A stretch of 35,242 nucleotides of DNA from the NCBI GenBank assembly GCA_002449955.1, contig DJYD01000056.1:1-35242 (forward strand). Direction: 5' to 3'. The notes below the pieces were generated by a model. The model was not told where the DNA came from. It saw only the letters and a program-made list of their open reading frames with translations, and ran no database searches. A program made the position numbers and the translations under genes. Positions within the stretch are counted from its first letter, which is position 1, and each line of letters opens with the position of its first letter. The stretch comes from Lachnospiraceae bacterium UBA6987. GTDB lineage: Bacteria; Bacillota; Clostridia; Lachnospirales; Lachnospiraceae. Below, in pieces: positions 1 through 8,631 of this stretch.

Positions 1-186
1 GCTGCCGCATCCGAAGGTCTCAAATTTTACATCCTGAATGATATCATTCTCGATCTTCAGGTACATTTTCATAATATCGCCGCATTTGGCATTGCCGACT
101 TCACCGATTCCGTTCGCATCCTCGATCACCCCCACATTCCGGGGATTGCGGAAATGATCCATTACTTTTTCGCTGTATAGTGCCAT
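1..186 (-). CDS. iscU: IscU/NifU-like Fe-S scaffold protein, N-terminal 62 residues (cut by window edge)
   Basis: The reading frame starts at ATG 184-186 and stays open to the window edge, giving 62 residues beginning MALYSEKVMDHFRNPRNVG, the typical start of IscU/NifU scaffolds. Family knowledge: these proteins assemble a [2Fe-2S] or [4Fe-4S] cluster on three conserved Cys and pass it to target proteins in the cytoplasm. Two of the three are visible, C35 in GNAKCGD and C60 in FGCGS; the third would lie past the edge. The gene follows iscS by 11 bases on the same strand, so the two are almost certainly cotranscribed and presumably share the regulated promoter near 1416-1444. There is no sign of damage in the visible part. 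Confidence 0.93.
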   Translation of the reverse strand, partial: MALYSEKVMDHFRNPRNVGVIEDANGIGEVGNAKCGDIMKMYLKIENDIIQDVKFETFGCGS

Positions 187-197
187 AGCACGCCTCC

Positions 198-1382
198 TTA
201 CAGTATAAACTCACGCTTGCCGCTCATCAGATCCCGCCAGATCGGAGAAAAGCTCCGCAGATAGGCCACGACCTCCGTGACGGCGCCGATGATCTCATCC
301 ACCTCTTCCGCCGTGATGTCCTCTCCGAGTGAGAGACGGAGAGAGCCGTGCGCGACATCATGAACCCTGCCGATCGCCAGCAAAACGTGGCTCGGATCCA
401 GCGATCCCGAGGTACAGGCACTGCCTGAAGAAGCCTGGATCCCTCTGTCGTCAAGAAGCAGCAGCAGGGATTCCCCTTCTATCCCCTCAAAACAGAAGTT
501 TACATTCCCGGGGAGACGCTTTTTCGGATCGCCGTTAAGCGCTGCATGGGGGATCCTGCTCAGGCCTTCTATCAGCCTGTCCCGCATCACCTCAAGATGC
601 GCGGTATTTTCTTCCCGGCGGCTGCTCACCTCTTTAAGTGCGGCCGCCATGGCTGCGATCGCAGGGACATTTTCCGTACCGGCACGTTTTCCTCTCTCCT
701 GCGCACCGCCTTCGATCAGATTCGTCAGCCAGATCCCTCTTTTTGCGTACAGGAAGCCGACGCCCTTCGGGCCGTGAAACTTGTGCGCGGAAGCAGACAG
801 CATGTCGATATGATCTTCTTCCACATTCAGCGGAATATGCCCCACCGCCTGTACCGCATCCGTATGGAAAAGCACGCCTTTTTCTCTGCAGACCGCACCG
901 ATCCTGCGGATGTCCTGAATCGTTCCGATTTCGTTATTGGCTGCCATGATCGTGACCAGGCAGGTATCCTCCCGGATAGCCGCTTCCAGCTCCTCCGGCC
1001 GCACGAGTCCGTCTTCATGCACATCCAGAAGGGTGACCGCAAAGCCTTCCTTCTGCAGTTTATCCAGCGTGTGCAGCACGGCATGGTGCTCAAAAGCCGA
1101 GGAAATGATGTGCATTTTGCCCTTGCGCCTGCCAAGCGCTGCCGCGCTCAGGATCGCCTGGTTGTCCGCTTCGCTTCCGCCGGAGGTAAAAATGATCTCC
1201 CTGGGGGAGGCGCCGATGACTGCCGCGATCTCCTCCCTTGCCTTTTCCAGATATTCCTTTGCCTTCTGACCTGTGCTGTACAGGCTCGAAGCATTGCCCC
1301 AGCCCGTCTGCATCAGTTCTGTCATAGTCCGTATGGCCGTCTCACTCATCTTTGTCGTGGCGGCATTGTCCGCATAAATCAA
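198..1382 (-). CDS. iscS: Cysteine desulfurase (IscS/NifS family)
   Basis: This 394-residue protein is a class V PLP-dependent aminotransferase-fold enzyme that removes sulfur from L-cysteine, leaving alanine and an enzyme persulfide for Fe-S cluster assembly. Visible features are the N-terminal IYADNAATT motif, the PLP lysine K201 in SASAHKFHGPKG, and the mobile active-site loop with C323 in SSGSACTSGS. The length is normal for the family. The start codon is TTG (1380-1382); no in-frame ATG gives the conserved N terminus, and an AAAGGAG ribosome binding site lies about 9 bases upstream. It precedes iscU and diverges from an IscR-like gene, an arrangement that implies feedback control by Fe-S status. 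TTG initiation may lower its translation relative to iscU. Confidence 0.96.
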   Translation of the reverse strand: MIYADNAATTKMSETAIRTMTELMQTGWGNASSLYSTGQKAKEYLEKAREEIAAVIGASPREIIFTSGGSEADNQAILSAAALGRRKGKMHIISSAFEHHAVLHTLDKLQKEGFAVTLLDVHEDGLVRPEELEAAIREDTCLVTIMAANNEIGTIQDIRRIGAVCREKGVLFHTDAVQAVGHIPLNVEEDHIDMLSASAHKFHGPKGVGFLYAKRGIWLTNLIEGGAQERGKRAGTENVPAIAAMAAALKEVSSRREENTAHLEVMRDRLIEGLSRIPHAALNGDPKKRLPGNVNFCFEGIEGESLLLLLDDRGIQASSGSACTSGSLDPSHVLLAIGRVHDVAHGSLRLSLGEDITAEEVDEIIGAVTEVVAYLRSFSPIWRDLMSGKREFIL

Positions 1383-1415
1383 AACTCGGTCTCCTTTCCG
1401 GATATTACAGAAGGG

Positions 1416-1444
1416 ATTATATTTCCATTTGCCTACTATGTCAA
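1416..1444 (-). promoter_or_regulatory. iscS-iscU promoter
   Basis: Read leftward there is a perfect TTGACA (complement of 1439-1444), a 17-base spacer, and a perfect TATAAT (complement of 1416-1421). This is a full sigma-A type consensus about 34 bases upstream of the iscS start. The -35 box lies inside the left copy of the duplicated operator (1426-1449), so a bound regulator would cover it. Confidence 0.85.
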
Positions 1445-1449
1445 TAGGT
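1426..1449. promoter_or_regulatory. Probable IscR-like operator, left copy
   Basis: The core GCCTACTATGTCAATAGGT (1431-1449) is an imperfect dyad with half-sites CCTA and TAGG. A near copy sits 50 bases to the right, and the flanking CATTT/CACTT bases are also shared. It overlaps the -35 box of the iscS promoter. Assigning it to the neighbouring Rrf2 regulator is inference from position and duplication. Confidence 0.65.
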
Positions 1450-1465
1450 TTTTAGCAAACAATGC

Positions 1466-1494
1466 TTGAATTACCCACTTGCCTACTGTATAAT
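1466..1494 (+). promoter_or_regulatory. Promoter of the IscR-like gene
   Basis: TTGAAT (1466-1471), a 17-base spacer, and a perfect TATAAT (1489-1494) form a strong sigma-A promoter for the regulator that starts at 1527. The -10 box lies inside the right operator copy, which suggests autorepression. Confidence 0.85.
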
Positions 1495-1498
1495 AGGT
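1476..1498. promoter_or_regulatory. Probable IscR-like operator, right copy
   Basis: The core GCCTACTGTATAATAGGT (1481-1498) repeats the left operator with the same CCTA and TAGG half-sites, one base closer together. It covers the -10 box of the regulator's own promoter. The 50-base offset from the left copy is close to five helical turns, so dimers could sit on the same DNA face. Confidence 0.65.
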
Positions 1499-1526
1499 GC
1501 AAAAGCAGAAGAAAGGGTCTAAAACA

Positions 1527-1922
1527 ATGATCTCGACAAGAGGACGCTATGCGCTGCGTGTCATGATCGATCTCGCAGAACATGCAGGTGATATGTATAT
1601 TCCGCTGAAAGATATTGCGGAAAGACAGGGCATCTCCAAAAAATACCTGGAAATTATTGTCAAGGATATGGTTGCCGGCGGCCTCATCACAGGCGCAAGC
1701 GGAAAAGGCGGCGGGTACCGGCTTTCCCGCAGACCGGAGGACTATCCCATCGGAGAAATCATCGAACTGACCGAAGGGTCATTAGCTTCCGTTGCCTGTC
1801 TTGCCGGCGGTTCTGTCTCCTGTCCGCGCTCCGCTGACTGCCGCACGCTTCCGCTCTGGGCCGGCTATGATAAGCTGACCCACGATTATTTTTTCAGCAA
1901 AACGCTGCAGGATCTGCTGTAA
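1527..1922 (+). CDS. iscR: Rrf2-family, IscR-like Fe-S responsive transcription regulator
   Basis: The protein is 131 residues when started at ATG 1527, which has a GAAAGGG ribosome binding site and gives the classic Rrf2 start MISTRGRYALRVMIDLA. An upstream GTG at 1497 lies inside the operator and is unlikely to be used. A winged helix-turn-helix fills about residues 10-70, with the recognition region ISKKYLE and the wing GKGGGYRL. Three cysteines at C91, C99 and C105 match the cluster-binding region of IscR (C-x7-C-x5-C here). Family knowledge: IscR senses cluster supply through a [2Fe-2S] cluster and represses the isc genes when clusters are plentiful. Divergence from iscS-iscU supports IscR; CymR-type cysteine regulators in the same family usually lack the three Cys. 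Confidence 0.88.
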   Translation: MISTRGRYALRVMIDLAEHAGDMYIPLKDIAERQGISKKYLEIIVKDMVAGGLITGASGKGGGYRLSRRPEDYPIGEIIELTEGSLASVACLAGGSVSCPRSADCRTLPLWAGYDKLTHDYFFSKTLQDLL

Positions 1923-1940
1923 AACGCTGCGCAGCCGGTC

Positions 1941-3215
1941 TCAGCTTTCCATCATCAGCCGGATGATTTCCTTGTCCGTCTGCTGCATGCCGACGCAGGC
2001 AAGCCGTCCCACGGTGGCAATGGTGTTCTCCACGCCTTTTTTGACGATGCCTTCGCCGCCGAAGAACTGATTGCCGTTCTCATACATGGCAAGGCCTAAC
2101 AGTCCGGCATCCACCGCAGCGGCGATCTTCGCCGCGCAGCTGGCCTTGGCGCCGTCACAGATGATTCCGGAAGTGACCGCCACGGCATTCACGACCGTGT
2201 GCGCGATCATCTCAAAACGGCCGCCCTTCAGATACGCGATCCCGGCGCCCGCACCCGCGCCGGCGCTCACCGCGCCGCAGTAAGCAGACAGCCTGCCGAT
2301 CCCCGTTTTCAGATGCGTCGTGACCAGATTGGATACGCAGAGCGCCCGCAGCAGTTCTTCTTCGCTCTTCCCGCTTTCTTCAGCAAAGACGATCACCGGC
2401 ACCGATGCCGTGATCCCCTGGTTGCCGCTTCCCGAATTGATCACGACCGGCAGCTCGCAGCCGCCCATCCGCGCATCACTGGCCGCTGCCGCATAAGCCC
2501 TCATCCGGTAATTGATATCATTCTCGCGGTGAAGCAGAATCGTCTTGCCGATATTGGCGCCGTAATCGCCGCGCAGGCCTTCTTTTGCAATCGCCAGATT
2601 AAAGCTGATCTGACGGGTCAGAACCTCACGCACGTCATCCGGGTCCACAGAATCCGCAAAATCCACAATGCCTTCTATGCTGAGGCAGCTCCTGTCCGTC
2701 AGGCCTGCCTCTTCTTTTACGCACTCTTTTTCAAACAGCGTCTCCCCGTTCTTCCGCACGCACACGATATTGGTGTGGTAATCCGCGATCCGCACAAAGG
2801 CTTCATCTGTGCCCCGGCATGCGGTGATGCGGATATCAAAAATCTGCGGCGTCTCGGCGCAGCGCACCTCGATCTCGGCACGGTTCAGATAGGCCGCGGT
2901 CTCAGCGACCTGCGCCTCACTGACATGGGAGATCACTTCCAGCTCCGCATCCGCATCGCCGGCCACGATCCCTGCCGCTGCAGCCGCCGGGATGCCCCTT
3001 AAGCCCCCGGTATGCGGAACGACGACACTCTTGACATTTTTAATGATATTGCCGCTCACCTCGATCAGCAGCCTGTCCGGCAAAGCGCCGAGCACGCACC
3101 TTGCCTTAGCCGCCGCATAGGCGATGGCAATGGGTTCTGTACAGCCCATGGCGGGTTTCAGTTCCTCTTTCAGGATCTGGATGTAGTTCTGATAGCAGCG
3201 ATCATTTCTGTCCAT
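1941..3215 (-). CDS. cyuA: L-cysteine desulfidase / serine dehydratase alpha-family protein (CyuA/YhaM, UPF0597)
   Basis: This 424-residue protein matches the UPF0597 family, related to the alpha domain of Fe-S L-serine dehydratases. It opens with ELKPAMGCTEPIAIAYAAA, whose C25 is a conserved family position, and continues with SGSGNQGITASVPV and the Cys-bearing IICDGAKASCAAK region. Family knowledge: characterised members (E. coli CyuA, Methanocaldococcus cysteine desulfidase) use a [4Fe-4S] cluster to split L-cysteine into sulfide, ammonia and pyruvate; other members may act on serine. The ATG at 3213-3215 has an AGGAG site. The gene follows the large lipoprotein gene by 14 bases and may be cotranscribed with it. 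It ends convergently with the iscR-like gene. Substrate assignment is inference. Confidence 0.82.
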   Translation of the reverse strand: MDRNDRCYQNYIQILKEELKPAMGCTEPIAIAYAAAKARCVLGALPDRLLIEVSGNIIKNVKSVVVPHTGGLRGIPAAAAAGIVAGDADAELEVISHVSEAQVAETAAYLNRAEIEVRCAETPQIFDIRITACRGTDEAFVRIADYHTNIVCVRKNGETLFEKECVKEEAGLTDRSCLSIEGIVDFADSVDPDDVREVLTRQISFNLAIAKEGLRGDYGANIGKTILLHRENDINYRMRAYAAAASDARMGGCELPVVINSGSGNQGITASVPVIVFAEESGKSEEELLRALCVSNLVTTHLKTGIGRLSAYCGAVSAGAGAGAGIAYLKGGRFEMIAHTVVNAVAVTSGIICDGAKASCAAKIAAAVDAGLLGLAMYENGNQFFGGEGIVKKGVENTIATVGRLACVGMQQTDKEIIRLMMES

Positions 3216-3229
3216 AAGCGGTTCTCCTG

Positions 3230-6200
3230 TTACGGCGCAAAGAGATAGGTTCGGGGACCCTTTGTAAAGGCTTCCATCAGGGCATCGTTTTCCGTCAGCT
3301 GTGTATACGGCGGATCAAAGCTGCCCTCTGCAAAACGTTCCACGCCGATCTCAAACAGCTTTTTCGTGTAATAGTTCCAGTTGCTTTCATATTTGCCAAA
3401 CAGGCCCGGGAACCGTGCATCCGGGATCACATACGCGTCTGTCGGTCCGACGCCGAGATACTGCACCTGTCCCATATTGAAGGTGTAGACATAGGCGCAG
3501 CGCTCTGTTCTCGCCGCAAAACCGTTTGTCAGAATCAGCTCCGGAATACCGTCTCCGTCCATATCATGGAGGGCGTAAGCAGGCTCCACGTCATTCCCGA
3601 AGCGCTGTCCTCTTCCCAGGTATTGTTTGCCGCTCAGAAATGCCAGATATGCCGTGCTGTAGGACTCATACTCCCGCGTTCCGATCCGGCAGAAATAGGA
3701 TCGGATGTCGTCTTTTTCGCCGAAGCCGATCACGCAGTCCTGATCCTTTCCGAACAACGTCCACGGCTGATACTTCAGCATGGATGAAGGCGTGTCCGGA
3801 TCATACAGAACATATTCCGTCCAGCCTTCGAGCCCCGCTGCAGGTGAATTGATGTGCCGCGTAGCGCCGGAGCTGTAGTCGATATATTCTTCCCCGTCGG
3901 TTCCTTCGATATGATATTCCGCAAGAACCAGTTGGTACGAATAGTCATCCAGCGCATCCCCCGCTTCAAAGCGTCCGCGGAAGCTTCGTTCATACACGGA
4001 GGCATCATAATGTTTGCCGCCTGCCGTCTGCCCGCTCTCGCCCATGTTCATGTCATAATAATAACCCGTAAAGCTCCCGTCCTTTTTCAGTTCCAAACGG
4101 GTCTCCCACGCACCGGCGCCTGAAGAGAGCACATAGATGCCTGCGGCCTCCCGCAGTGCCCGCGCAGGTGTCCGCACGATATGGATATGGTCCTCCGGGA
4201 CATTCGGATCAAAGAAGTCCGAATAATAGGGGAGGTTCTTCGACAGCGGCAGATGCATGCGGTTCGCATAGCCGTATATTGTCTTTATTCTTTCCTTGCC
4301 GTCTGCCGCATACTCGGCCGGCGTTTTGGTCTTGTAGGCGGGATTCAGGAAAGCTAACCAGCTTAAGATACTGTCCTCGGAGATATACTCGTATTTGTAA
4401 TACTCTCCGACGATCCGGCTCTGGGCAAGCTGCACGAGGTAATCCCGCACGAAGGGATATTTGTTGATTTCAAAGCAGAAGGTATCACCCTCCACTTTTA
4501 CCATCGCATTCAGCTGGTTGCGGCAGCCGTTGGAGATCTCCCGCATCACCTTGAAATAAATATTGTATTTCTGCATCTCCTCGATGCCGGTCAGCCCGTA
4601 CAGGCTGATAAAAGCGCTCGCGATCGCGGCATAGGAATTGTACTTTGCGGTGGCATCGATTGCCGTCTTCGCCAGAGCCTTTGTTCCGCTTGCAATGCAG
4701 GCATTTCTCAGCTGTTCATCGTACTCGTCTCCGGTATCGAGGACCATTTTGGCCAGATCATCCGCTGCGTTCCGGACATAATCATCCGCCGCGTTTTCCT
4801 TGACATAGATCAGCATCTCCAGGTAACGGTTGTAGGCTGCAAGATTCGCCTTGATCTTGCCGTAGGTCAGCTGGATCTCCGCGATATCTTCCACCCCTTC
4901 AAGCACATCGCAGGCGACGGTCAGCGTCGTGCCTACTGCCTTGGACGTGCTTCCCTTCAGTTTTTTCTGCGATTTGGCAAAAACCGCCAGCTCATCACTC
5001 ACGTTGAATTTGTGCAGCTTCAGTGCGCTCTGATAAAAACTCATCATATCCTTGCACGCACCGATCACCTTTGTGATGCCTTCGATCTTGGAATAATTAT
5101 CCCCCTGAAGCTTCTTTGTCAGTTCCTGCATCTTATCCGGAACACTGAAGAGCCGCATGGATTTGATCAGCGCATCGTCCCGGCGCTCGTTTTTGGCCTT
5201 GATCATATCTTTTTTAAGATTGATATTGTCTGAGTAGACTTTCTCTAACGGATCATTTTTCAGCTCGTCAATCTTTTTGTCTGTCTCATACAGCGACCAG
5301 GCGCTCTTGTAGAGACTCGCCATTTCACTCACAAGGCCCAGCATTTTGACCGCCTCGTTATGCATTTCCAGTTCGGCGATCTTCTCCGCGTTCTGCCGGA
5401 GGGTATCCTCGGGCGCATAATCATACAGATAATTGATCATGCACTGCTTGGCTTCTTCCTGTTTATTCAGGTCAATCGCCAGGCCGAATTCCTCTTCGCC
5501 GCCCGTCCTGTGTGTGGCATAGCTGTACTTTGCATTGTTCATCAGCTGATGATAGGGACTTTCCGCCTGATAATTGTATTTTTTCGGCGAAGTCCCGAGT
5601 GTGACGATCTCATCATAGTCGCTTATGCCGTCGCCGTCCGTATCGATCAGCAGGGGGTTGGAGCGGATCGTCATCGAGACGCCGAAGAGCGAGACCCCGA
5701 ATTCGATCTCCTCTCCGTTTTTCAGGCCGTCCTCATCCCAGTCGTCCGATTCCGTGCCGTACATATCCAGAACACCGGCCAACAGATACGTATTGTCATA
5801 TTTGAGTCTGCCCTCATTCAGCCAGGAGACCAAAATATCCGGCAGGCCGTCGCCGTTTTCATCAACCGCCATCTCCTCGGGCGTCGGAATGCCGAGCGCC
5901 TCATAAAAGAGATCCTTCATGCTCTTATCCAGCAGAATATAGTCGGAAAAATGGGTGACAATCGCCGTGACTGAGCCGTCTTCCCTTATCTGTCCCGGCA
6001 CCTCGATCAGTTCGCAAGCTTCCTCGTCATACCAGTAAATGGCCGGCTCGAAGCTTTCCCGGCCCTCGGCCAGTGCCGGATCATAGGAAAAGCAGAGCTG
6101 AGCTTCATACAGCTCTCCCTGCGCCGTAATCGTATAGCCGGGAGCAATATAGCCTAAGCTCCCCGCGGAAAGCGCCGGAATATCCGTGCTGACAAGCTGT

Positions 6201-7078
6201 TCGATGTGCAGCGTACCCGCGCCTTCCGCGTCCGTATGCGCCGTAACGGCGATGGACACCGGCGAATTGCCGTCGGTCTCACCGAGGTTTACGCTTGTGG
6301 CAAATGCGGTTTCTTCTTTGGTGGGGTCGGAGCCAAGCTCTGCCTCGTCACCGTCTGCAACGCCGTCGCCGTCCGTATCCGCAAGCAGGGGATCCGTGTG
6401 ATACTGCGTCAGTTCATCCCCGTCGCCTAACCCATCGGCATCCGTATCGAAAAGGACTGCGCTGCAGCCGTATTCTGCCTCAGCGGCATTGGCAAGGCCG
6501 TCCCCATCATAGTCTTCTTTACCGTCCGGTTTTCCGTTTCCGTCCGTATCCTTCGCACGGGGGTCAAGACTCAGCTTCATCAGTTCCAGGCCGTCCGAAA
6601 GACCGTCACCGTCCGTATCTTCCTTTTCCGCATCGGTTTTCAGGAAACGCTCGAGAGCATCCGGAAGGCCGTCCTCATCGCCGTCATCCGTATCCTCTTC
6701 CCCGAGGAAATAAGCCACAAGGTCCACATCCTCCGTAACCGGCGTTTTAAAGTCGTAAGGCAGCAAACGGCCGTCCTTCCGGAACCAGGCCACAAAACTG
6801 TAGCCTTCTTCCGCCTTAACCTCCGGCATCGCGGCTTTTTCTCCTGCACGTACACGCTGCCGCTTCGGTGCCTGTGCGGCCTCTTCCGGATAACAGGAAA
6901 AAGAGACCTTGAATCTGGTCTCTTCCTCCTGCGTGCTGCTCTCCGGCGGAAGACTGCTTTCGGCAGGTGCCGTACTTTCACCGCCTCTTTTGCCGCAGCC
7001 GCCGAGGCTGCTTAACGAAAGCAGCAGTGCAAGAGCCAGGGATACTGTACGCTTAAACACGTTATTCTGATGATACAT
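3230..7078 (-). CDS. Large calcium-binding-repeat surface lipoprotein
   Basis: This 1282-residue protein has a lipoprotein signal peptide ending in LSSLGGC, so C28 is the predicted lipidated residue. Residues about 53-127 resemble an InlB B-repeat (Flg_new type: KVSF...EEGYSFVAWFRKDG...TEDVDLVAYF). Residues about 129-253 hold six thrombospondin type 3-like calcium loops, such as DTDGDGLSDGLE and DTDGDGVADGDE. A strand-rich domain ending in VTHFSDYILLD follows, then three more loops at about 403-496. The middle (about 500-900) is mostly helical, and near residue 1172 an FG-GAP-like loop DMDGDGIPELIL appears. It should sit on the outer face of the membrane and need calcium for rigidity. The ribosome binding site is GAGGAAAT. 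It lies 76 bases after glnA. No function is recognised; adhesion or polymer binding is possible. Confidence 0.8.
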   Translation of the reverse strand: MYHQNNVFKRTVSLALALLLSLSSLGGCGKRGGESTAPAESSLPPESSTQEEETRFKVSFSCYPEEAAQAPKRQRVRAGEKAAMPEVKAEEGYSFVAWFRKDGRLLPYDFKTPVTEDVDLVAYFLGEEDTDDGDEDGLPDALERFLKTDAEKEDTDGDGLSDGLELMKLSLDPRAKDTDGNGKPDGKEDYDGDGLANAAEAEYGCSAVLFDTDADGLGDGDELTQYHTDPLLADTDGDGVADGDEAELGSDPTKEETAFATSVNLGETDGNSPVSIAVTAHTDAEGAGTLHIEQLVSTDIPALSAGSLGYIAPGYTITAQGELYEAQLCFSYDPALAEGRESFEPAIYWYDEEACELIEVPGQIREDGSVTAIVTHFSDYILLDKSMKDLFYEALGIPTPEEMAVDENGDGLPDILVSWLNEGRLKYDNTYLLAGVLDMYGTESDDWDEDGLKNGEEIEFGVSLFGVSMTIRSNPLLIDTDGDGISDYDEIVTLGTSPKKYNYQAESPYHQLMNNAKYSYATHRTGGEEEFGLAIDLNKQEEAKQCMINYLYDYAPEDTLRQNAEKIAELEMHNEAVKMLGLVSEMASLYKSAWSLYETDKKIDELKNDPLEKVYSDNINLKKDMIKAKNERRDDALIKSMRLFSVPDKMQELTKKLQGDNYSKIEGITKVIGACKDMMSFYQSALKLHKFNVSDELAVFAKSQKKLKGSTSKAVGTTLTVACDVLEGVEDIAEIQLTYGKIKANLAAYNRYLEMLIYVKENAADDYVRNAADDLAKMVLDTGDEYDEQLRNACIASGTKALAKTAIDATAKYNSYAAIASAFISLYGLTGIEEMQKYNIYFKVMREISNGCRNQLNAMVKVEGDTFCFEINKYPFVRDYLVQLAQSRIVGEYYKYEYISEDSILSWLAFLNPAYKTKTPAEYAADGKERIKTIYGYANRMHLPLSKNLPYYSDFFDPNVPEDHIHIVRTPARALREAAGIYVLSSGAGAWETRLELKKDGSFTGYYYDMNMGESGQTAGGKHYDASVYERSFRGRFEAGDALDDYSYQLVLAEYHIEGTDGEEYIDYSSGATRHINSPAAGLEGWTEYVLYDPDTPSSMLKYQPWTLFGKDQDCVIGFGEKDDIRSYFCRIGTREYESYSTAYLAFLSGKQYLGRGQRFGNDVEPAYALHDMDGDGIPELILTNGFAARTERCAYVYTFNMGQVQYLGVGPTDAYVIPDARFPGLFGKYESNWNYYTKKLFEIGVERFAEGSFDPPYTQLTENDALMEAFTKGPRTYLFAP

Positions 7079-7154
7079 CGTGATTTCCTCTGTTATCTGT
7101 CCGTTTCACCCACGCCTTTCCTCCTGACAAGGCGCCCTTCACATGACTGACCGC

Positions 7155-8579
7155 TCAGCGGTTATAATAACGGTCAAATTCCGCCGCCGTGGGGATCCGC
7201 GCGATATCGGCGCACTCCTTACGCTTGCGGGAGATATAATCCCGGATCAGCGTCTCGGGGAAGACGCCGCTTTCTGTCAGGTAGTCATGGTCTGCTTCCA
7301 GAGCATCCAGTGCCTTTTCCAGGGTCGTCGGAAGGCCGCGCAGCTTTGCCTTTTCCTCCTCAGGCAGCTGGAACAGGTTGTAATCGTACGGACCCCACCC
7401 GTTCTTTTCCGGATCGATCTGCTTCTTTACCCCGTCAAGCCCAGCCATGAGCAGCGCTGCATAGCAGAAATAAGGATTGCAGGTGGCGTCCGGATTGCGC
7501 AGTTCAAAGCGGCGGAGCGCAGGCGTCTTGGCATAGGCCGGGATCCGGATGACGGCGCTGCGGTTCGAGGTCGCGTAGCCGACCGTAACCGGCGCCTCAA
7601 AGCCCGGAACCAGACGCTTGAAGGAATTCGTACTGGGGTTTGTGATCGCGCACAGCGAATCGATGTGCGAAAGCAGGCCGCCCATGAAATAATGCGCCGT
7701 CCGGGAGAGGTGCGAGTAGCCGTTTTCATCGGAGAAGACCGGCTCTCCGTCCTTCATCAGCAGCATATGCACGTGCATGCCGCTCCCGGCTTCACCGAAG
7801 ATCGGCTTGGGCATGAAGGTCGCGCTCATCCCGAAATCCTGCGCCGTGTTTTTGATGATGTATTTGATCAGCATCGAGGCATCAGCCATTTTGGACATGG
7901 GTCCTAAGAGCGGTTCGATCTCAAACTGTCCGCCGGCCCCGACCTCAGGATGGTGATATTTGACCGGGATCCCGGCCTCCTCCATGTGCAGGACCATCTG
8001 GCTGCGGCACTCGAACGTCGTGTCAAACGGCTTTGCCGTGTGGTAATTCTTCTGGTAAGGTACGATATTGGCCGTCCCCTCCGTGTCGCTGTTCCAGTAG
8101 GCCTGGCCGAAATCCACGTGGGCTTCCTGATGGTTCGAATCCACCCGCCAGCCGGCTTCGTCAAAGAGGTAGAATTCAAATTCCGGCAGGATCATCATCG
8201 TATCGGCGATCCCGGTGCTCCTCATATATTCCTCGGCAGCCAGCACGATATTGCGCGGATACTGCGCAAGCGGACGGTTCTTCGGATAATCGATGATCAT
8301 GGCATTGCCCGTCATGGAAAGCGTCGGGATCTCGCAGAACGGATCCATCATGGCTGTGCTGACATCGGGGATAAAGACCATATCGCTCTTTTCCACGACG
8401 GCATAACCGTAATTTGAGGCATCGAATCCGATGCCGTTTGTGATGGTGTCTTCCGTAAAACGGGAAGCGGGAATGGTAACATGGCGAAAAGCCCCGTCGA
8501 TATCGACCATTTTAAAATCGAGCATTTTAATGTCGTTTTCGCGGATATACTGGATGACTTCTTTTGCACTCCTGAACAT
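7155..8579 (-). CDS. glnA: Glutamine synthetase, type I
   Basis: Glutamine synthetase makes glutamine from glutamate, ammonia and ATP in the cytoplasm. The chosen start (ATG 8577-8579) follows a GGAGG site and gives 474 residues beginning MFRSAKEVIQYIREND; a longer frame to 8684 has no support. Metal and substrate motifs are present: E133 and E135 in LPEFEFYLFD, the E212/E220 region in PEVGAGGQFEIE, H269 in GSGMHVHM, NPSTNSFKRLVPGFEAP, NRSAVIRIP, and RRFELRNPDATCNPY. In the segment matching the adenylylation loop of enteric GlnA (NLYDLP) this protein reads NLFQLP, with F402 in place of Tyr, so adenylylation control is unlikely. It diverges from degV. No glnR or operator was recognised nearby. 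Confidence 0.95.
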   Translation of the reverse strand: MFRSAKEVIQYIRENDIKMLDFKMVDIDGAFRHVTIPASRFTEDTITNGIGFDASNYGYAVVEKSDMVFIPDVSTAMMDPFCEIPTLSMTGNAMIIDYPKNRPLAQYPRNIVLAAEEYMRSTGIADTMMILPEFEFYLFDEAGWRVDSNHQEAHVDFGQAYWNSDTEGTANIVPYQKNYHTAKPFDTTFECRSQMVLHMEEAGIPVKYHHPEVGAGGQFEIEPLLGPMSKMADASMLIKYIIKNTAQDFGMSATFMPKPIFGEAGSGMHVHMLLMKDGEPVFSDENGYSHLSRTAHYFMGGLLSHIDSLCAITNPSTNSFKRLVPGFEAPVTVGYATSNRSAVIRIPAYAKTPALRRFELRNPDATCNPYFCYAALLMAGLDGVKKQIDPEKNGWGPYDYNLFQLPEEEKAKLRGLPTTLEKALDALEADHDYLTESGVFPETLIRDYISRKRKECADIARIPTAAEFDRYYNR

Positions 8580-8631
8580 GCAATGATTTCCTCCAAAATG
8601 GTATTGTTGTCGGTCTTGAACCAGCGTCACT

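Noticed and set aside
546..1469. 307-codon open frame antisense to iscS
   Set aside because: It covers conserved IscS sequence and ends within the divergent promoter region.
7130..7172. Terminator after glnA from the ACCGC-TGA-GCGGT palindrome at the stop codon
   Set aside because: The stem is only five base pairs and no T run follows, so readthrough into the large lipoprotein gene is possible.
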